The notes under the pieces are model-generated. The model was not told where the DNA came from, did not search any database, and worked only from the letters and a program-made list of their open reading frames with translations. From Scleromatobacter humisilvae (GTDB lineage Bacteria; Pseudomonadota; Gammaproteobacteria; Burkholderiales; Burkholderiaceae_C), in NCBI RefSeq assembly GCF_023231945.1, contig NZ_JAJLJH010000012.1, forward strand, positions 1 through 64,000: a stretch of 64,000 nt of DNA, read 5' to 3'. The translations under genes were made by a program, and so were the position numbers. This document shows, in pieces, positions 21,761-29,749 of the stretch (positions within the stretch are counted from its first letter, which is position 1; every line of letters begins with the position of its first letter).

Positions 21761-23011
21761 TTGCTCGACATTGCGGCCTCGCTGCTCGTCCTCACCGCGC
21801 TGCTGTCCTACGTGAACCAGCGCTGGCTGCGCCTGCCGATGACGATCGGCGTGATGGCGACGTCGCTGCTGCTGTCGCTGGCGCTGGTGGCGCTCGACGC
21901 CGTGGGCCTGTCCGGCGGCCTGCGCGCGCGCGAGCAGGGCTTGATCGCTTCCATCGATTTTTCCGAGCTGCTGATGCAGGGCATGCTCTCGCTGCTGCTG
22001 TTCGCCGGCGCGCTGCACGTGGACGTGCGTGCGCTGCACGACTACCGCTGGCAGGTGGGCGTGCTGGCGTTCGTCGGCACGGCCATGTCCACGGTCGTCG
22101 TCGGCGTCGCACTGTGGCTGGTGATCGGCCTCGTCGGCCTGCCCGTGCCGCTGCTGGAGTGCCTGCTGTTCGGCGCGCTGATCTCGCCCACCGATCCGAT
22201 CGCCGTGATCGGCATGCTCAAGTCGGCCGGCGCGCCGCGCAATCTCGAAGTCGTGATCGCCGGCGAAAGCCTGTTCAACGACGGCGTGGGCGTCGTGATC
22301 TTCTCGCTGTTGCTGGGCATGGCGTCGACCGGCGGCACGCCCACGCTGGGCCACGCCGGCATGCTGCTGCTGCGGGAGGCCGGCGGCGGCCTCGTGTACG
22401 GGTGGGCGCTCGGTTTCGCGACGTACCGGCTGCTGCGCAGCATCGACCACTATCAAGTCGAAGTGCTGCTGATGGTGGCGGCGGTGGTGGGCGGCTACGC
22501 GCTGGCCAACCACCTGCACGTGTCCGGGCCGCTCGCGATGGTGGTCGCGGGGCTCTTCGTCGGCAGCAAGGGACGCGCCGAGGCGTTGTCGCCCGCCACG
22601 CGCAAGCATGTCGACCTGTTCTGGGAACTGCTCGACGAGATTCTCAACGCGGTGCTCTTCGTGCTGGTCGGCATGGAGGTCGTCGTGATCCATCTCCCGT
22701 TGCGTCCGGTGCCGGCGCTGGTGGCCGGCGTCGCCGCGATTGCGATCACGCTGGCGGCGCGCTGGCTGACCGTCGGCTGGCCGGTCGTGCTCGCCAAGGG
22801 CGCTTCCCGGCTGCCGCCTGGCGCGGGTGCGGTATTGACCTGGGGCGGCCTGCGCGGCGGCATCTCGATCGCGCTGGCGCTGTCGCTGCCCGCCGGCCCT
22901 TGGCGCGAGACGCTGATCGCGCTCACCTACTGCGTGGTCGCGTTCTCCATCCTCGTGCAGGGCCTGACCTTCGGCCGCCTGGTGCGTGCGACGCTGCGCG
23001 CCGACGCCTGA
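21761..23011 (+). CDS. CPA1-type sodium:proton antiporter
   Basis: A polytopic protein of about 416 residues with about 12 membrane segments. It contains the cation-proton antiporter 1 signatures SPTDPIAVIGML and ESLFNDGVGVVIFS, the latter holding the conserved acidic residue for ion exchange. It probably exports Na+ or K+ against protons for pH or salt balance. There is no ATG at the expected N-terminus. TTG at 21761 gives LLDIAASLLVLTALL and is preceded by GGAACGG; TTG at 21746 lies inside the upstream terminator and is less likely. It lacks the long cytoplasmic tail found in some homologues. Confidence 0.85.
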   Translation: MLDIAASLLVLTALLSYVNQRWLRLPMTIGVMATSLLLSLALVALDAVGLSGGLRAREQGLIASIDFSELLMQGMLSLLLFAGALHVDVRALHDYRWQVGVLAFVGTAMSTVVVGVALWLVIGLVGLPVPLLECLLFGALISPTDPIAVIGMLKSAGAPRNLEVVIAGESLFNDGVGVVIFSLLLGMASTGGTPTLGHAGMLLLREAGGGLVYGWALGFATYRLLRSIDHYQVEVLLMVAAVVGGYALANHLHVSGPLAMVVAGLFVGSKGRAEALSPATRKHVDLFWELLDEILNAVLFVLVGMEVVVIHLPLRPVPALVAGVAAIAITLAARWLTVGWPVVLAKGASRLPPGAGAVLTWGGLRGGISIALALSLPAGPWRETLIALTYCVVAFSILVQGLTFGRLVRATLRADA

Positions 23012-23116
23012 ACGCCACACGGATCTCTACGCCCAGCAGGGTCGGGCCTTGATTTCGCGGCCGCGGCCCGCGCCCGTGTGAAAATCGCGTCTTCAAGAAC
23101 AAGACGAGGACAGGCC

Positions 23117-23509
23117 GTGGATCTGAAAGTGCCGATCAAGATTTCCGATGAACTGAGCGAGGACATCGTCGACTCGACGGGTCTGCTCGACCTGGCGAGC
23201 GGTGAAATCTATCGGATCGAGTACGAGGATTACGACCTCGAGGGCCGCGGGTTGCCGGCCGACAGCGAGGACTACGAATTCACCGTCGGCACGCTGTCGA
23301 ACAACGGCAAGGACGTCGAGTTCAAGGTCGACGTCAACAAGGTCACCGGCCAGTACTCGGTGAGCGCGAGCGAGCTGCTCGAGATCAAGGTGCGCGCGGC
23401 CGCGCTGTTTGCCGGCATCAGCGGCAAGGACATCCTGCGCAACGTCGATGCCAAGGCGGCCTCGGCGACGCCGCCGGGCGGCGGCAAGGGTCGCGGCAGC
23501 CTGCACTGA
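23117..23509 (+). CDS. Small acidic protein of unknown function
   Basis: A 130-residue soluble protein starting VDLKVPIKISDELSEDIVDS. GTG at 23117 is chosen because GAGGA lies eight bases upstream. The centre is acidic and beta-prone (YRIEYEDYDLEGRGLPADSEDYEFTVG is spread over residues 31-57). The C-terminus is Gly/Lys-rich. There is no signal peptide or membrane segment. I do not recognise a family. It is monocistronic and followed by a perfect stem-loop at 23532-23557. Confidence 0.75.
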   Translation: MDLKVPIKISDELSEDIVDSTGLLDLASGEIYRIEYEDYDLEGRGLPADSEDYEFTVGTLSNNGKDVEFKVDVNKVTGQYSVSASELLEIKVRAAALFAGISGKDILRNVDAKAASATPPGGGKGRGSLH

Positions 23510-23531
23510 GCCGCGCGCCGCCCGCCAACGA

Positions 23532-23557
23532 CGAAAGGCCGCGTTAGCGGCCTTTCG
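23532..23557. terminator. Symmetric stem-loop, probable bidirectional terminator
   Basis: An 11-bp perfect stem CGAAAGGCCGC/GCGGCCTTTCG with GTTA loop lies between the convergent acidic-protein gene and the 56-residue lipoprotein gene. The A/T tracts are within the stem, so it can act in both directions, though no long T-run follows. Confidence 0.65.
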
Positions 23558-23598
23558 CGCTTCATGGCGCCGCCGGAGGGGGCGACGCCGTGAAGCGA

Positions 23599-23769
23599 TC
23601 AGTGGTGCCAGCCGCCGTGGTCGCCGCCGCCGTAGCCGCCGCCCTGGTAGTGGCCGCCGCCGCCGTAGTAGCGGCCCGGGCCGCCCCACGGGGCGATGCA
23701 GCAACCGCTCATCAGCGTGACGACGAGGGCCAGCGCGCCCCAGCGCACGAGCTTTTGTTTCGTGTTCAT
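23599..23769 (-). CDS. 56-residue Gly/Tyr/His-rich lipoprotein
   Basis: A very short gene with a strong ribosome binding site (AGGAG at a suitable distance before ATG 23769). The product begins MNTKQKLVRWGALALVVTL and has a lipobox-like MSGC ending a hydrophobic signal, so acylated Cys would start the mature protein. The mature 30-odd residues are almost wholly Gly, Tyr and His and end in WHH. Signal, lipobox, binding site and terminator together support a real gene. Function unknown; the His content suggests possible metal binding (inference). A 20-bp palindrome lies upstream. Confidence 0.75.
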   Translation of the reverse strand: MNTKQKLVRWGALALVVTLMSGCCIAPWGGPGRYYGGGGHYQGGGYGGGDHGGWHH

Positions 23770-23822
23770 TCCGGTTCTCCTGAAAGGCTGCTTCAGTGCC
23801 GCCTTGTCCTATTAAACGCCCG

Positions 23823-23842
23823 TTGTCATCGATCGATGACAA
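23823..23842. promoter_or_regulatory. Perfect 20-bp palindrome, candidate operator
   Basis: TTGTCATCGA followed by its exact reverse complement TCGATGACAA lies 54 bases upstream of the lipoprotein start, in the divergent region before the next plus-strand lipoprotein gene. The length and perfection suggest a dimeric repressor site. The rest of 23770-24067 shows an AT-rich TTTAATAG patch at about 23810 and nothing else recognised. Confidence 0.55.
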
Positions 23843-24067
23843 GCTTCGGGTTTCTGATTGCAAAGCCGCGTAAACCGCAGACGGGCACGCCATAGGCGGC
23901 GGACGTAAAGATGGGCTGGCAGCTCGGCCGTGGCTCCGTAGCGGGGTCAACGCAGGTGTCGACGGGGCCGTTTTGAAGACACAGGGTGCGCGAATTGCCG
24001 AGGAGGTCCGACAGGATCGCCCGCGACAGGAGGGCGCATCTCGGACGAACCTCGAAAAGGAAGCATC

Positions 24068-24304
24068 ATGAAGAACGGTCTTGCACTCGTCATTGCCGGC
24101 GTCGCGCTGGCTTCCATGTCCGGCTGCATCGTGGCGCCGGCACGCGGCTACGGCGGCGGCGGCGAATATGTGGCGCCCGCCGGCGTCGTGTACGTCGCGC
24201 CGACCTACGCGAGTCCCGGTCCCGGCTGGGCCTGGGAATACCACGCGCAGTACGGTTGGGGCTGGCACCATCCGCAATACGGCTGGCATCGCGGCTGGCA
24301 TTGA
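24068..24304 (+). CDS. 78-residue Tyr/Trp/Gly-rich lipoprotein
   Basis: A small exported protein. A hydrophobic signal ends in the lipobox-like SMSGC, giving a mature lipoprotein of about 59 residues. It is rich in Gly, Tyr, Trp, Pro and His, with Y-G-W-G-W-H-H and a W-H-R-G-W-H end. AAGGAAG lies seven bases before ATG. It is compositionally related to the 56-residue protein on the other strand and to the larger exported protein downstream. Function unknown. A hairpin (24312-24329) and a T-rich terminator follow. Confidence 0.78.
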   Translation: MKNGLALVIAGVALASMSGCIVAPARGYGGGGEYVAPAGVVYVAPTYASPGPGWAWEYHAQYGWGWHHPQYGWHRGWH

Positions 24305-24342
24305 GTGACGCGCAGGCCGCCCGGCCTGCATGTCGGAACGAG

Positions 24343-24373
24343 AAGGGCCTTCGGGAACGGAGGCCTTTTTTTT
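24343..24373 (+). terminator. Terminator of the 78-residue lipoprotein gene
   Basis: A 10-bp stem with two G-T pairs (24343-24352 with 24359-24368), a six-base loop and eight T residues. Its right arm plus T-run is also half of a perfect 14-bp inverted repeat with the opposing terminator at 24391-24404. Confidence 0.85.
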
Positions 24374-24389
24374 GTCGTCGGGGCGCCAA

Positions 24390-24417
24390 GAAAAAAAGGC
24401 CTCCGCGTGGAGGCCTT
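24390..24417 (-). terminator. Terminator of the DUF6515-like gene
   Basis: Read on the minus strand: AAGGCCTCC, loop ACGC, GGAGGCCTT, then a run of T. It ends transcripts of the exported-protein gene at 24444-25121 and lies back to back with the plus-strand terminator. Confidence 0.88.
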
Positions 24418-24443
24418 GTCGCGTGGCGTGCAGCCGCCGGTGG

Positions 24444-25121
24444 TCAGCGCACCGTGTAGCCGCGGCCGTCCATGCACGCCTCGGTGGCGCGCTGGAACAC
24501 TTTCGCGTCGGCCATCGCGTTGGGCTGCGACGTGGCCCACGTGTTGCAATCGCGGCGATCGGCTTCCGTCTGCGCCGCGCTCTGGTTGTTGCGCGGATAG
24601 AAGATCGGATCCGCCGCGACGGGCGGGGGCGCGGGCGGCGCCATGGTTTGCGTGGTGTCGACGCCCGGCGGCGGCGCCACGACGACATAGCCGCGACCCG
24701 GTGCCACGTTGTAGTACACGTCGTCGGCGTAGTAGTAGGGCACGCCGCCGACCCAGACGGTGGCGTAGTCGGGCGGCAGCACCGGCAGGTAGATGCCGAT
24801 CGGCGGCGCCACGACGATGTAGCGGCCGCTGTAGGGGCGGTACCAGACGCCGCCGTGGAAGAAGTAGTTGCCGCCGCCGAAGCCGATGCTCACCGCGCCG
24901 ACCGGCAGCGTGCCGTAGACGTAGCCGCGCGACGGGTAGTAGTGGTTGTGGCCGAAGCGGCCGTCGAAGTGCGCGCCGGGGCCAGGGCCGGGACGACCGG
25001 GGCCGGCACGACCCGGCCCGCCATGTCCGCGATCGTGGTCGTGTTCCTGCGCCAGCACGCCGCTGCTCGCACACGCGAGCAGGACGAGAGCCGCACCGAG
25101 AAGGGACTTGCGTAGCGTCAT
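24444..25121 (-). CDS. Exported Gly/Tyr/His-rich protein, DUF6515-like
   Basis: A 225-residue protein with a signal peptide (cleavage after VLAQ, near residue 24). A His/Gly/Pro-rich stretch with EHDHDRGHGG follows, then a core of Tyr/Gly beta segments (PVGAVSIGFGGGNYFFHGGV, then VWVGGVPYYYADDVYYN) and a C-terminal region with two Cys. The core resembles the DUF6515 family of exported proteins (recognition by pattern, not tested). Probably periplasmic or outer-membrane associated. Start ATG 25121 leaves a clean signal; the open frame upstream lacks one. Confidence 0.75.
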   Translation of the reverse strand: MTLRKSLLGAALVLLACASSGVLAQEHDHDRGHGGPGRAGPGRPGPGPGAHFDGRFGHNHYYPSRGYVYGTLPVGAVSIGFGGGNYFFHGGVWYRPYSGRYIVVAPPIGIYLPVLPPDYATVWVGGVPYYYADDVYYNVAPGRGYVVVAPPPGVDTTQTMAPPAPPPVAADPIFYPRNNQSAAQTEADRRDCNTWATSQPNAMADAKVFQRATEACMDGRGYTVR

Positions 25122-25235
25122 GTTGTGCCTGTTGGACGGGATGCTTCCCGGGTCCATTGTCGACCTGGGATGTTATTCGTCCATTGCATCATGTCAACGA
25201 CGCGTGAAGCGGACCGCGGGCAGCGCCGCTTCGTC

Positions 25236-25580
25236 TCAGGACTGCGCGAGCTGGTACAGGCGCGTGGAGCGCGCGCCCGAGCGGCAGAACGCCAGCAGCG
25301 GGTGCGGCATGTCGGCCAGCAGCTGGCGGAACGCGGCGACTTCCTCGGGCGACTGGTAGCCGCCGGCGACCGGAAGGTGACGGTATTGCAGGCCGGCCGC
25401 CACGGCCGCCGCTTCCACCTGCGCCGACGTGGGCTGGTCGGGGCCGTGCTCGAAGTCGGGCCGGTTGTTGACGACGCTCTTGAAGCCGAGGCGCGCCACC
25501 TCCGCCATCGCGGCGGCGTCGAGTTGCGGGGCGACGAACACGTCGTCGGCGATCTGGCGCAGGGGCAGGGTGGTCTGCAT
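25236..25580 (-). CDS. TIGR01244-family sulfur transferase / phosphatase-like protein
   Basis: A 114-residue protein with the pattern of the TIGR01244 (beta-lactamase hydrolase-like) family. An N-terminal VFVAPQL segment, GFKSVVNNRPDFE and the active loop FCRSGARS are visible; Cys99 and Arg104 are the expected catalytic residues. Related domains act as tyrosine-phosphatase-like or rhodanese-like enzymes, sometimes linked to sulfide oxidation. Here it stands alone, 18 bases from yqeY on the same strand. Confidence 0.85.
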   Translation of the reverse strand: MQTTLPLRQIADDVFVAPQLDAAAMAEVARLGFKSVVNNRPDFEHGPDQPTSAQVEAAAVAAGLQYRHLPVAGGYQSPEEVAAFRQLLADMPHPLLAFCRSGARSTRLYQLAQS

Positions 25581-25598
25581 GGCGGATCCTGGTTGGCG

Positions 25599-26045
25599 TT
25601 ACTTGCTCAGCGCGGCCTTCACCGCGGCGGAGACCTGGCCCATGTCGGCCTTGCCGGCGAGTTTCGCCTTGACGGCCGCCATCACCTTGCCCATGTCGCC
25701 CGGGCCCGCGGCGCCGAGCTCGGCGACGATCGCGTTGACCTCGGCGGCGATGGCGTCGGCGTCCAGCCGCTGCGGCAGGTAGCCCAGCAGCACGTTGAGC
25801 TCGCCGGTTTCCTTGTCGACCAGGTCGGTGCGGCCCGCCTTGGTGAAGGCATCGATCGAATCCTTGCGCTGCTTCACGAGCTTGTCGACGATCGCGACGA
25901 TGGCGGCGTCGTCCAGCTCGATGCGCTCGTCCACCTCGCGCTGCTTCATCGCGGCCATCAGGTTGCGGATCGCGAGCAGGCGGTCGGCTTCCTTGGCGCG
26001 CATCGCGGCCTTCATGTCGTCGGAGATTCGTTGCTTCAGCGTCAT
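25599..26045 (-). CDS. yqeY: GatB/YqeY domain protein
   Basis: A 148-residue helical protein of the YqeY family. It resembles the tRNA-binding tail of GatB, with MTLKQRISDDMKAAMRAKE, LLGYLPQRLD and a final GQVSAAVKAAL segment. Its exact function is not settled. It lies downstream of rpsU on the same strand, a common pairing, although a strong stem-loop separates the two. Neither dnaG nor rpoD follows. Confidence 0.92.
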   Translation of the reverse strand: MTLKQRISDDMKAAMRAKEADRLLAIRNLMAAMKQREVDERIELDDAAIVAIVDKLVKQRKDSIDAFTKAGRTDLVDKETGELNVLLGYLPQRLDADAIAAEVNAIVAELGAAGPGDMGKVMAAVKAKLAGKADMGQVSAAVKAALSK

Positions 26046-26098
26046 GGTCTGCCTTTCGATTTTGTTCTCGGGAATACTGTAATCGTGTCCGGAAATGA

Positions 26099-26133
26099 CG
26101 AAAGCCCGCTGCGGCGTCCCGCACGGGCTTTCG
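26099..26133 (-). terminator. Stem-loop after rpsU
   Basis: A 10-bp outer stem CGAAAGCCCG/CGGGCTTTCG with an inner TGCGG/CCGCA stem lies between rpsU and yqeY. Its position suggests termination or attenuation of rpsU transcripts before yqeY. Confidence 0.7.
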
Positions 26134-26196
26134 GCTTCGGACTCGACGCTTGCGCGCCGATCCGGAGGAAACGAGCTCGAGAGCTCCGCGAAACTC

Positions 26197-26409
26197 TTAG
26201 TAGAGCTTCTTGGGCAGCTGCATGCTGCGAACGCGCTTGTAGTGGCGCTTGACGGCCGCGGCCTTCTTGCGCTTGCGCTCGGCAGTGGGCTTCTCGTAGA
26301 ACTCGCGCGCGCGCAGTTCGGTCAGCAGACCCAGCTTTTCGATGGTGCGCTTGAAGCGGCGCAGGGCCACGTCGAACGGCTCGTTTTCCTTGACACGGAT
26401 GGTCGTCAT
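26197..26409 (-). CDS. rpsU: 30S ribosomal protein S21
   Basis: A 70-residue basic protein starting [20 protein letters not shown], with the family's central R-x-x-E-F-Y-E-K-P-T and Lys/Arg-rich end. Bacterial S21 joins the 30S platform near the anti-Shine-Dalgarno end of 16S rRNA. The start at 26409 matches the family. A long leader of about 140 bases contains a hairpin with GAAA loop at 26474-26487 and a -10 like TAGAAT at 26553-26558. Confidence 0.96.
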
Positions 26410-26473
26410 TTTTCGAAGAATCCTTCGGGAGAGATATTGCGCTCGGAGTCCTTGTCCAGACCCGGTTCGCTCG

Positions 26474-26487
26474 CTCACTTTCGTGAG
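26474..26487 (-). promoter_or_regulatory. Hairpin in the rpsU leader
   Basis: On the minus strand CTCAC-GAAA-GTGAG forms a stable 5-bp stem with a GNRA-type loop about 65 bases upstream of the S21 start. A regulatory role (for example autoregulation by S21) is inference. Confidence 0.35.
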
Positions 26488-26597
26488 TCAGGGCGCCTCG
26501 GTTTCTAGAAGTTGGACAAAGATCGACACGCGGTTTGCCAGCAAAGCCTAGGATTCTACCCCGAAACTATTGGTGGCGCCAGTTTTTTGCCAACAGT

Positions 26598-26619
26598 CCC
26601 GCAAACGGCGGTTTGCGGG
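26598..26619 (-). terminator. Stem-loop after the flavoprotein gene
   Basis: A perfect 9-bp stem CCCGCAAAC/GTTTGCGGG with a GGCG-type loop lies just past the flavoprotein stop. No T-run follows directly, so its strength as a terminator is uncertain. Confidence 0.6.
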
Positions 26620-26624
26620 GCGTC

Positions 26625-27859
26625 TCAGGCCGCGGCGACGCGCGAATCGGCCGCCAGCGCCTCCGCGCAGGCGTAGCCGCTGGCCCAGGCCCACTGGAAG
26701 TTGTAACCGCCCAGCCAGCCGGTGACGTCCACCACCTCGCCGATGAAGTGCAGCCCCGGCGCGCGCCTGCTTTCCATCGTCTTCGAATCGATCTCGCGGG
26801 TGTCGACGCCCCCGGCCATCACCTCGGCCTTCTTCCAGCCCTCGGTGCCGGCGGGCGCGATGCGCCAGGCGGACAGCGACTCCGCGAGCTGGCGCAGCGG
26901 CTTATCCGCCACTTCGGGCATCGGCTTGTCCTCCGGCAGCCCGCCGCGCGCGAGCCAGGCCTGCGCCAGCCGCTGCGGCAGGTGCGTGGCGAGCTCGTTG
27001 CCGAGCTGGCGGCGCGACGTCGCCTTGGCGCGCGACAGCGTCTGGCACCAGTCGGTGCCCGGCGCGAATGCGATCTGCAGCGTCTCGCCCGGCTGCCAGT
27101 AGCTCGACGCCTGCAGCACCGCCGGCCCGCTGAGGCCGCGGTGCGTGAACAGCAGGTCCTCGACGAAGCGCGCGCGCTGCTTGCCGCTGCCCGAGGAGAT
27201 CTCGACCTCGAGCGACACCCCCGCCAGCGCGACGAAGGGCGCCCACTCGGCGGCGTCGAAGACCAGCGGCACCAGCGCCGGCCGTGGCTCGACGAGCGGG
27301 TGCCCGAACTGCTTCGCGATGCGCAGCCCGAAGTCGGTGGCGCCGATCTTGGGCACCGGCAGGCCCCCGGTGGCGATGACCACGCTGCGCGCCTCGACCG
27401 GCCCCCGGTCGGTATCGATCTCGTAGCGCGGCGCGCGCTCGCCCGCGCCCTCGCGCGCGCGCAACGCGCGCACCGCGCACGGCTGCCAGCGCTCGACGTT
27501 GCCGTCCTCGCATTCGCGCATGAGCAGGTCGATGATCTGCTGGCTGGAATCGTCGCAGAACAGCTGGCCGCGATGCTTCTCGTGGAACGCGATGCGGTGG
27601 CGCTGCACCAGCGCGATGAAGTCCTGCGACGTGTAGCGCGCGAGCGCCGAGCGGCAGAAGTGCGGATTGCGCGAATGGAAGTTGGCGGGCGTCGCATCGC
27701 GGTTGGTGAAGTTGCAGCGGCCGCCGCCCGAGATGCGGATCTTCTCGGCGATCTTGTCGGCGTGGTCGATCAGCAGCACGCGCGCGCCGCGCTGCCCGGC
27801 CTGCGCCGCGCAGAACAGGCCGGCCGCGCCGGCGCCGATCACGACGACGTCGACGCGCT

Positions 27860-27863
<4 letters not shown>
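26625..27863 (-). CDS. HI0933-type flavoprotein, NAD(P)/FAD-dependent oxidoreductase
   Basis: A protein of about 412 residues with the dinucleotide fold VVVIGAGAAGLFCAAQAG at the N-terminus. The HI0933/aminoacetone-oxidase family motif ISGGGRCNFTN follows, with VIATGGLPVPKIGATDFG in the middle and a final GYNFQWAWASGY FAD contact. The function of the family is poorly defined. There is no ATG: TTG at 27863 gives LKRVDVVVIG and overlaps the EVE gene stop as TTGA, a typical coupled start. This makes the two genes an operon. Confidence 0.87.
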
Positions 27864-28363
<500 letters not shown>

Positions 28364-28375
28364 TGCTCGAAGAAG

Positions 28376-28527
28376 AAGAGGGTGTCCGCCGCGAACCTCG
28401 GGCCGCATTCCTGAACCCAGGGGTGTTCAGGTGGGCGAGGTCAGACTGGCTTCGGGTTCATCTGACGCGAGACGATCACACCAACCAGACGATGTTCCAA
28501 GCCCTAGCGCAAAGCGCATCGGTTCAA
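28376..28527 (-). ncRNA. ssrS: 6S RNA
   Basis: The gap between zapA and the EVE gene holds a structured RNA on the minus strand that matches 6S RNA in order. GGTTGGTG (around 28480-28487) is followed by a middle stretch ending CACCTGAAC, then the CCTGGGTTCAGG hairpin (around 28409-28431) and a GCGGCGGA end near 28384-28391. A 5' CCTTGAACC arm can pair with the GGTTC of the 3' arm. Position beside zapA is conserved in proteobacteria. 6S RNA binds sigma-70 polymerase in stationary phase. Ends are uncertain by about 15 bases. TATATT at 28531-28536 is a plausible -10 box. Confidence 0.78.
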
Positions 28528-28655
28528 GGAAATATAAAACCCTCGCGAACGCGACGGACGAATCCATTCTATGCGTCCGATCGCCGCGAAGGCGAGCATC
28601 AGAGACGTAAAGAGGGCCTACAAAATCACTTGACGAACGTGATTTCGAAGATGCG

Positions 28656-29012
28656 TTAAAGGAGGCGTCCGTCTTCGCTCAAGGCGGTGTCGAGACGGGC
28701 GATCAGCATCTCCACTTGCGCGGCCGCGGCCTTGCGCGCTTCGCTGGCCTCGGCGTGCTCCACGTGCGGCGTGGCCACGCCGCCTTCGACCGCGGCCACG
28801 GGCGCGGCGCGCGGCGCCTCCGCGAGGCGGTACGCGAGGTTGAGCGCGGCCAGCACCGCGATGCGCTCGCGCGCCTTGACCTTGCCGGCGTCGCGGATGG
28901 CGCTCATCTCGCGATCGACGGAAGCGACGGCCGTCTGCAGCAGCGTCTCGCCGCCTTCGGGGCACTGCAGCAGGTAGCTCTGGCCCAGGATCGTGACTTC
29001 GACTTGCTTCAT
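28656..29012 (-). CDS. zapA: Cell division protein ZapA
   Basis: A 118-residue protein starting MKQVEVTILGQSYLLQCPEG, the typical opening of ZapA. The VDREMSAIRDAGKVKARERIAVLAALNLAY segment is spread over the middle, followed by an Ala-rich helical tail. ZapA bundles FtsZ filaments at midcell. The start overlaps the stop of the preceding coiled-coil gene as ATGA. The 6S RNA lies directly downstream. Confidence 0.92.
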   Translation of the reverse strand: MKQVEVTILGQSYLLQCPEGGETLLQTAVASVDREMSAIRDAGKVKARERIAVLAALNLAYRLAEAPRAAPVAAVEGGVATPHVEHAEASEARKAAAAQVEMLIARLDTALSEDGRLL

Positions 29013-29269
29013 GGCTGCACGCTCCGCGGGCTGTCGCCGGGATCGGCGGGACTGGCGCCGTCGTCGGCCCGGCCGCCCTCGGACGCGGGCAGGCGGTCGA
29101 TCAGGGCATCGATGCGCGCACGCGCCGCGGCCAGCCGCGAGCGCAGGTTGTCGCGCTCGTCGGTGACGGCGCGCAGCTGCTGCTCCAGCAAGGTGTTGGT
29201 GCGCTTCTGCTCTTCGTGGCGCAGCAGCAGCCGTTCGATGCGTTCGGCGAGATCCGGCAGGCGTGACAT
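29009..29269 (-). CDS. ZapB-like coiled-coil protein (TIGR02449 type)
   Basis: An 86-residue protein that is mostly one coiled coil (residues 3-60: MSRLPDLAERIERLLLRHEE ... ERDNLRSRLAAARARIDALI). A disordered acidic tail follows. It matches the short proteins annotated TIGR02449 found upstream of zapA; they are thought to play the part of ZapB. Start ATG 29269 is chosen because the coiled coil begins there. The stop overlaps the zapA start. Confidence 0.82.
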   Translation of the reverse strand: MSRLPDLAERIERLLLRHEEQKRTNTLLEQQLRAVTDERDNLRSRLAAARARIDALIDRLPASEGGRADDGASPADPGDSPRSVQP

Positions 29270-29425
29270 GGGGCGGGACGCTGGGACGACAAAGAACCAT
29301 TGTAGGGGCGCGAAGCGGGCCGCCATCCGCTCGCAAGCCCTCGAACGAGGCGGCGTGCGACCGTTGCGCGCGCGCCGCGCGACGAGCGTGAAAAACGGTG
29401 TCGAATGGTACGATCCGCTCTTCAG

Positions 29426-29657
29426 TTGGTGCTCCGGACGGCCTGTCGTGCCGTCCGAGTCAAACGGGAATCAGGACGGCCGCCTTCTCCGAAGTGCCGG
29501 CCCCACCTGAGCTGCCCCCGCAACGGTCGCGAAGGGTGTCCAAGCCTGCAAAGGCAACGGACATCGGCTGTCGTCCCATGGTCACTGTGCGTTCGCGAGA
29601 ACGCATGGGAAGGCCCCGACAAGCTGCCTCTCCGCCAGCCCGGATACCGGCCAATTG
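29426..29657 (+). promoter_or_regulatory. Cobalamin riboswitch
   Basis: About 230 bases between the zapB-like gene and btuB contain the conserved parts of a B12 riboswitch in order. These are a GGGAATCAGG segment (29466-29475), GAGCTGCCCCCGCAACGG (29509-29526) and the B12 box GCCAGCCCGGATACCGGCC (29634-29652). TTGG near 29426 and CCAA near 29652 can close the P1 stem. Adenosylcobalamin binding would be expected to shut off btuB and probably btuCD. About 90 bases of expression platform separate it from the btuB start. Confidence 0.93.
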
Positions 29658-29749
29658 CCCGTGATCGGCCGCGCGCGAGCGCTGGGCGATCGTTCGGTGG
29701 TGCCTGCGGGGACGCTGGCGGCCACGTTTGAAGAATAGCAGTTGCTCCC

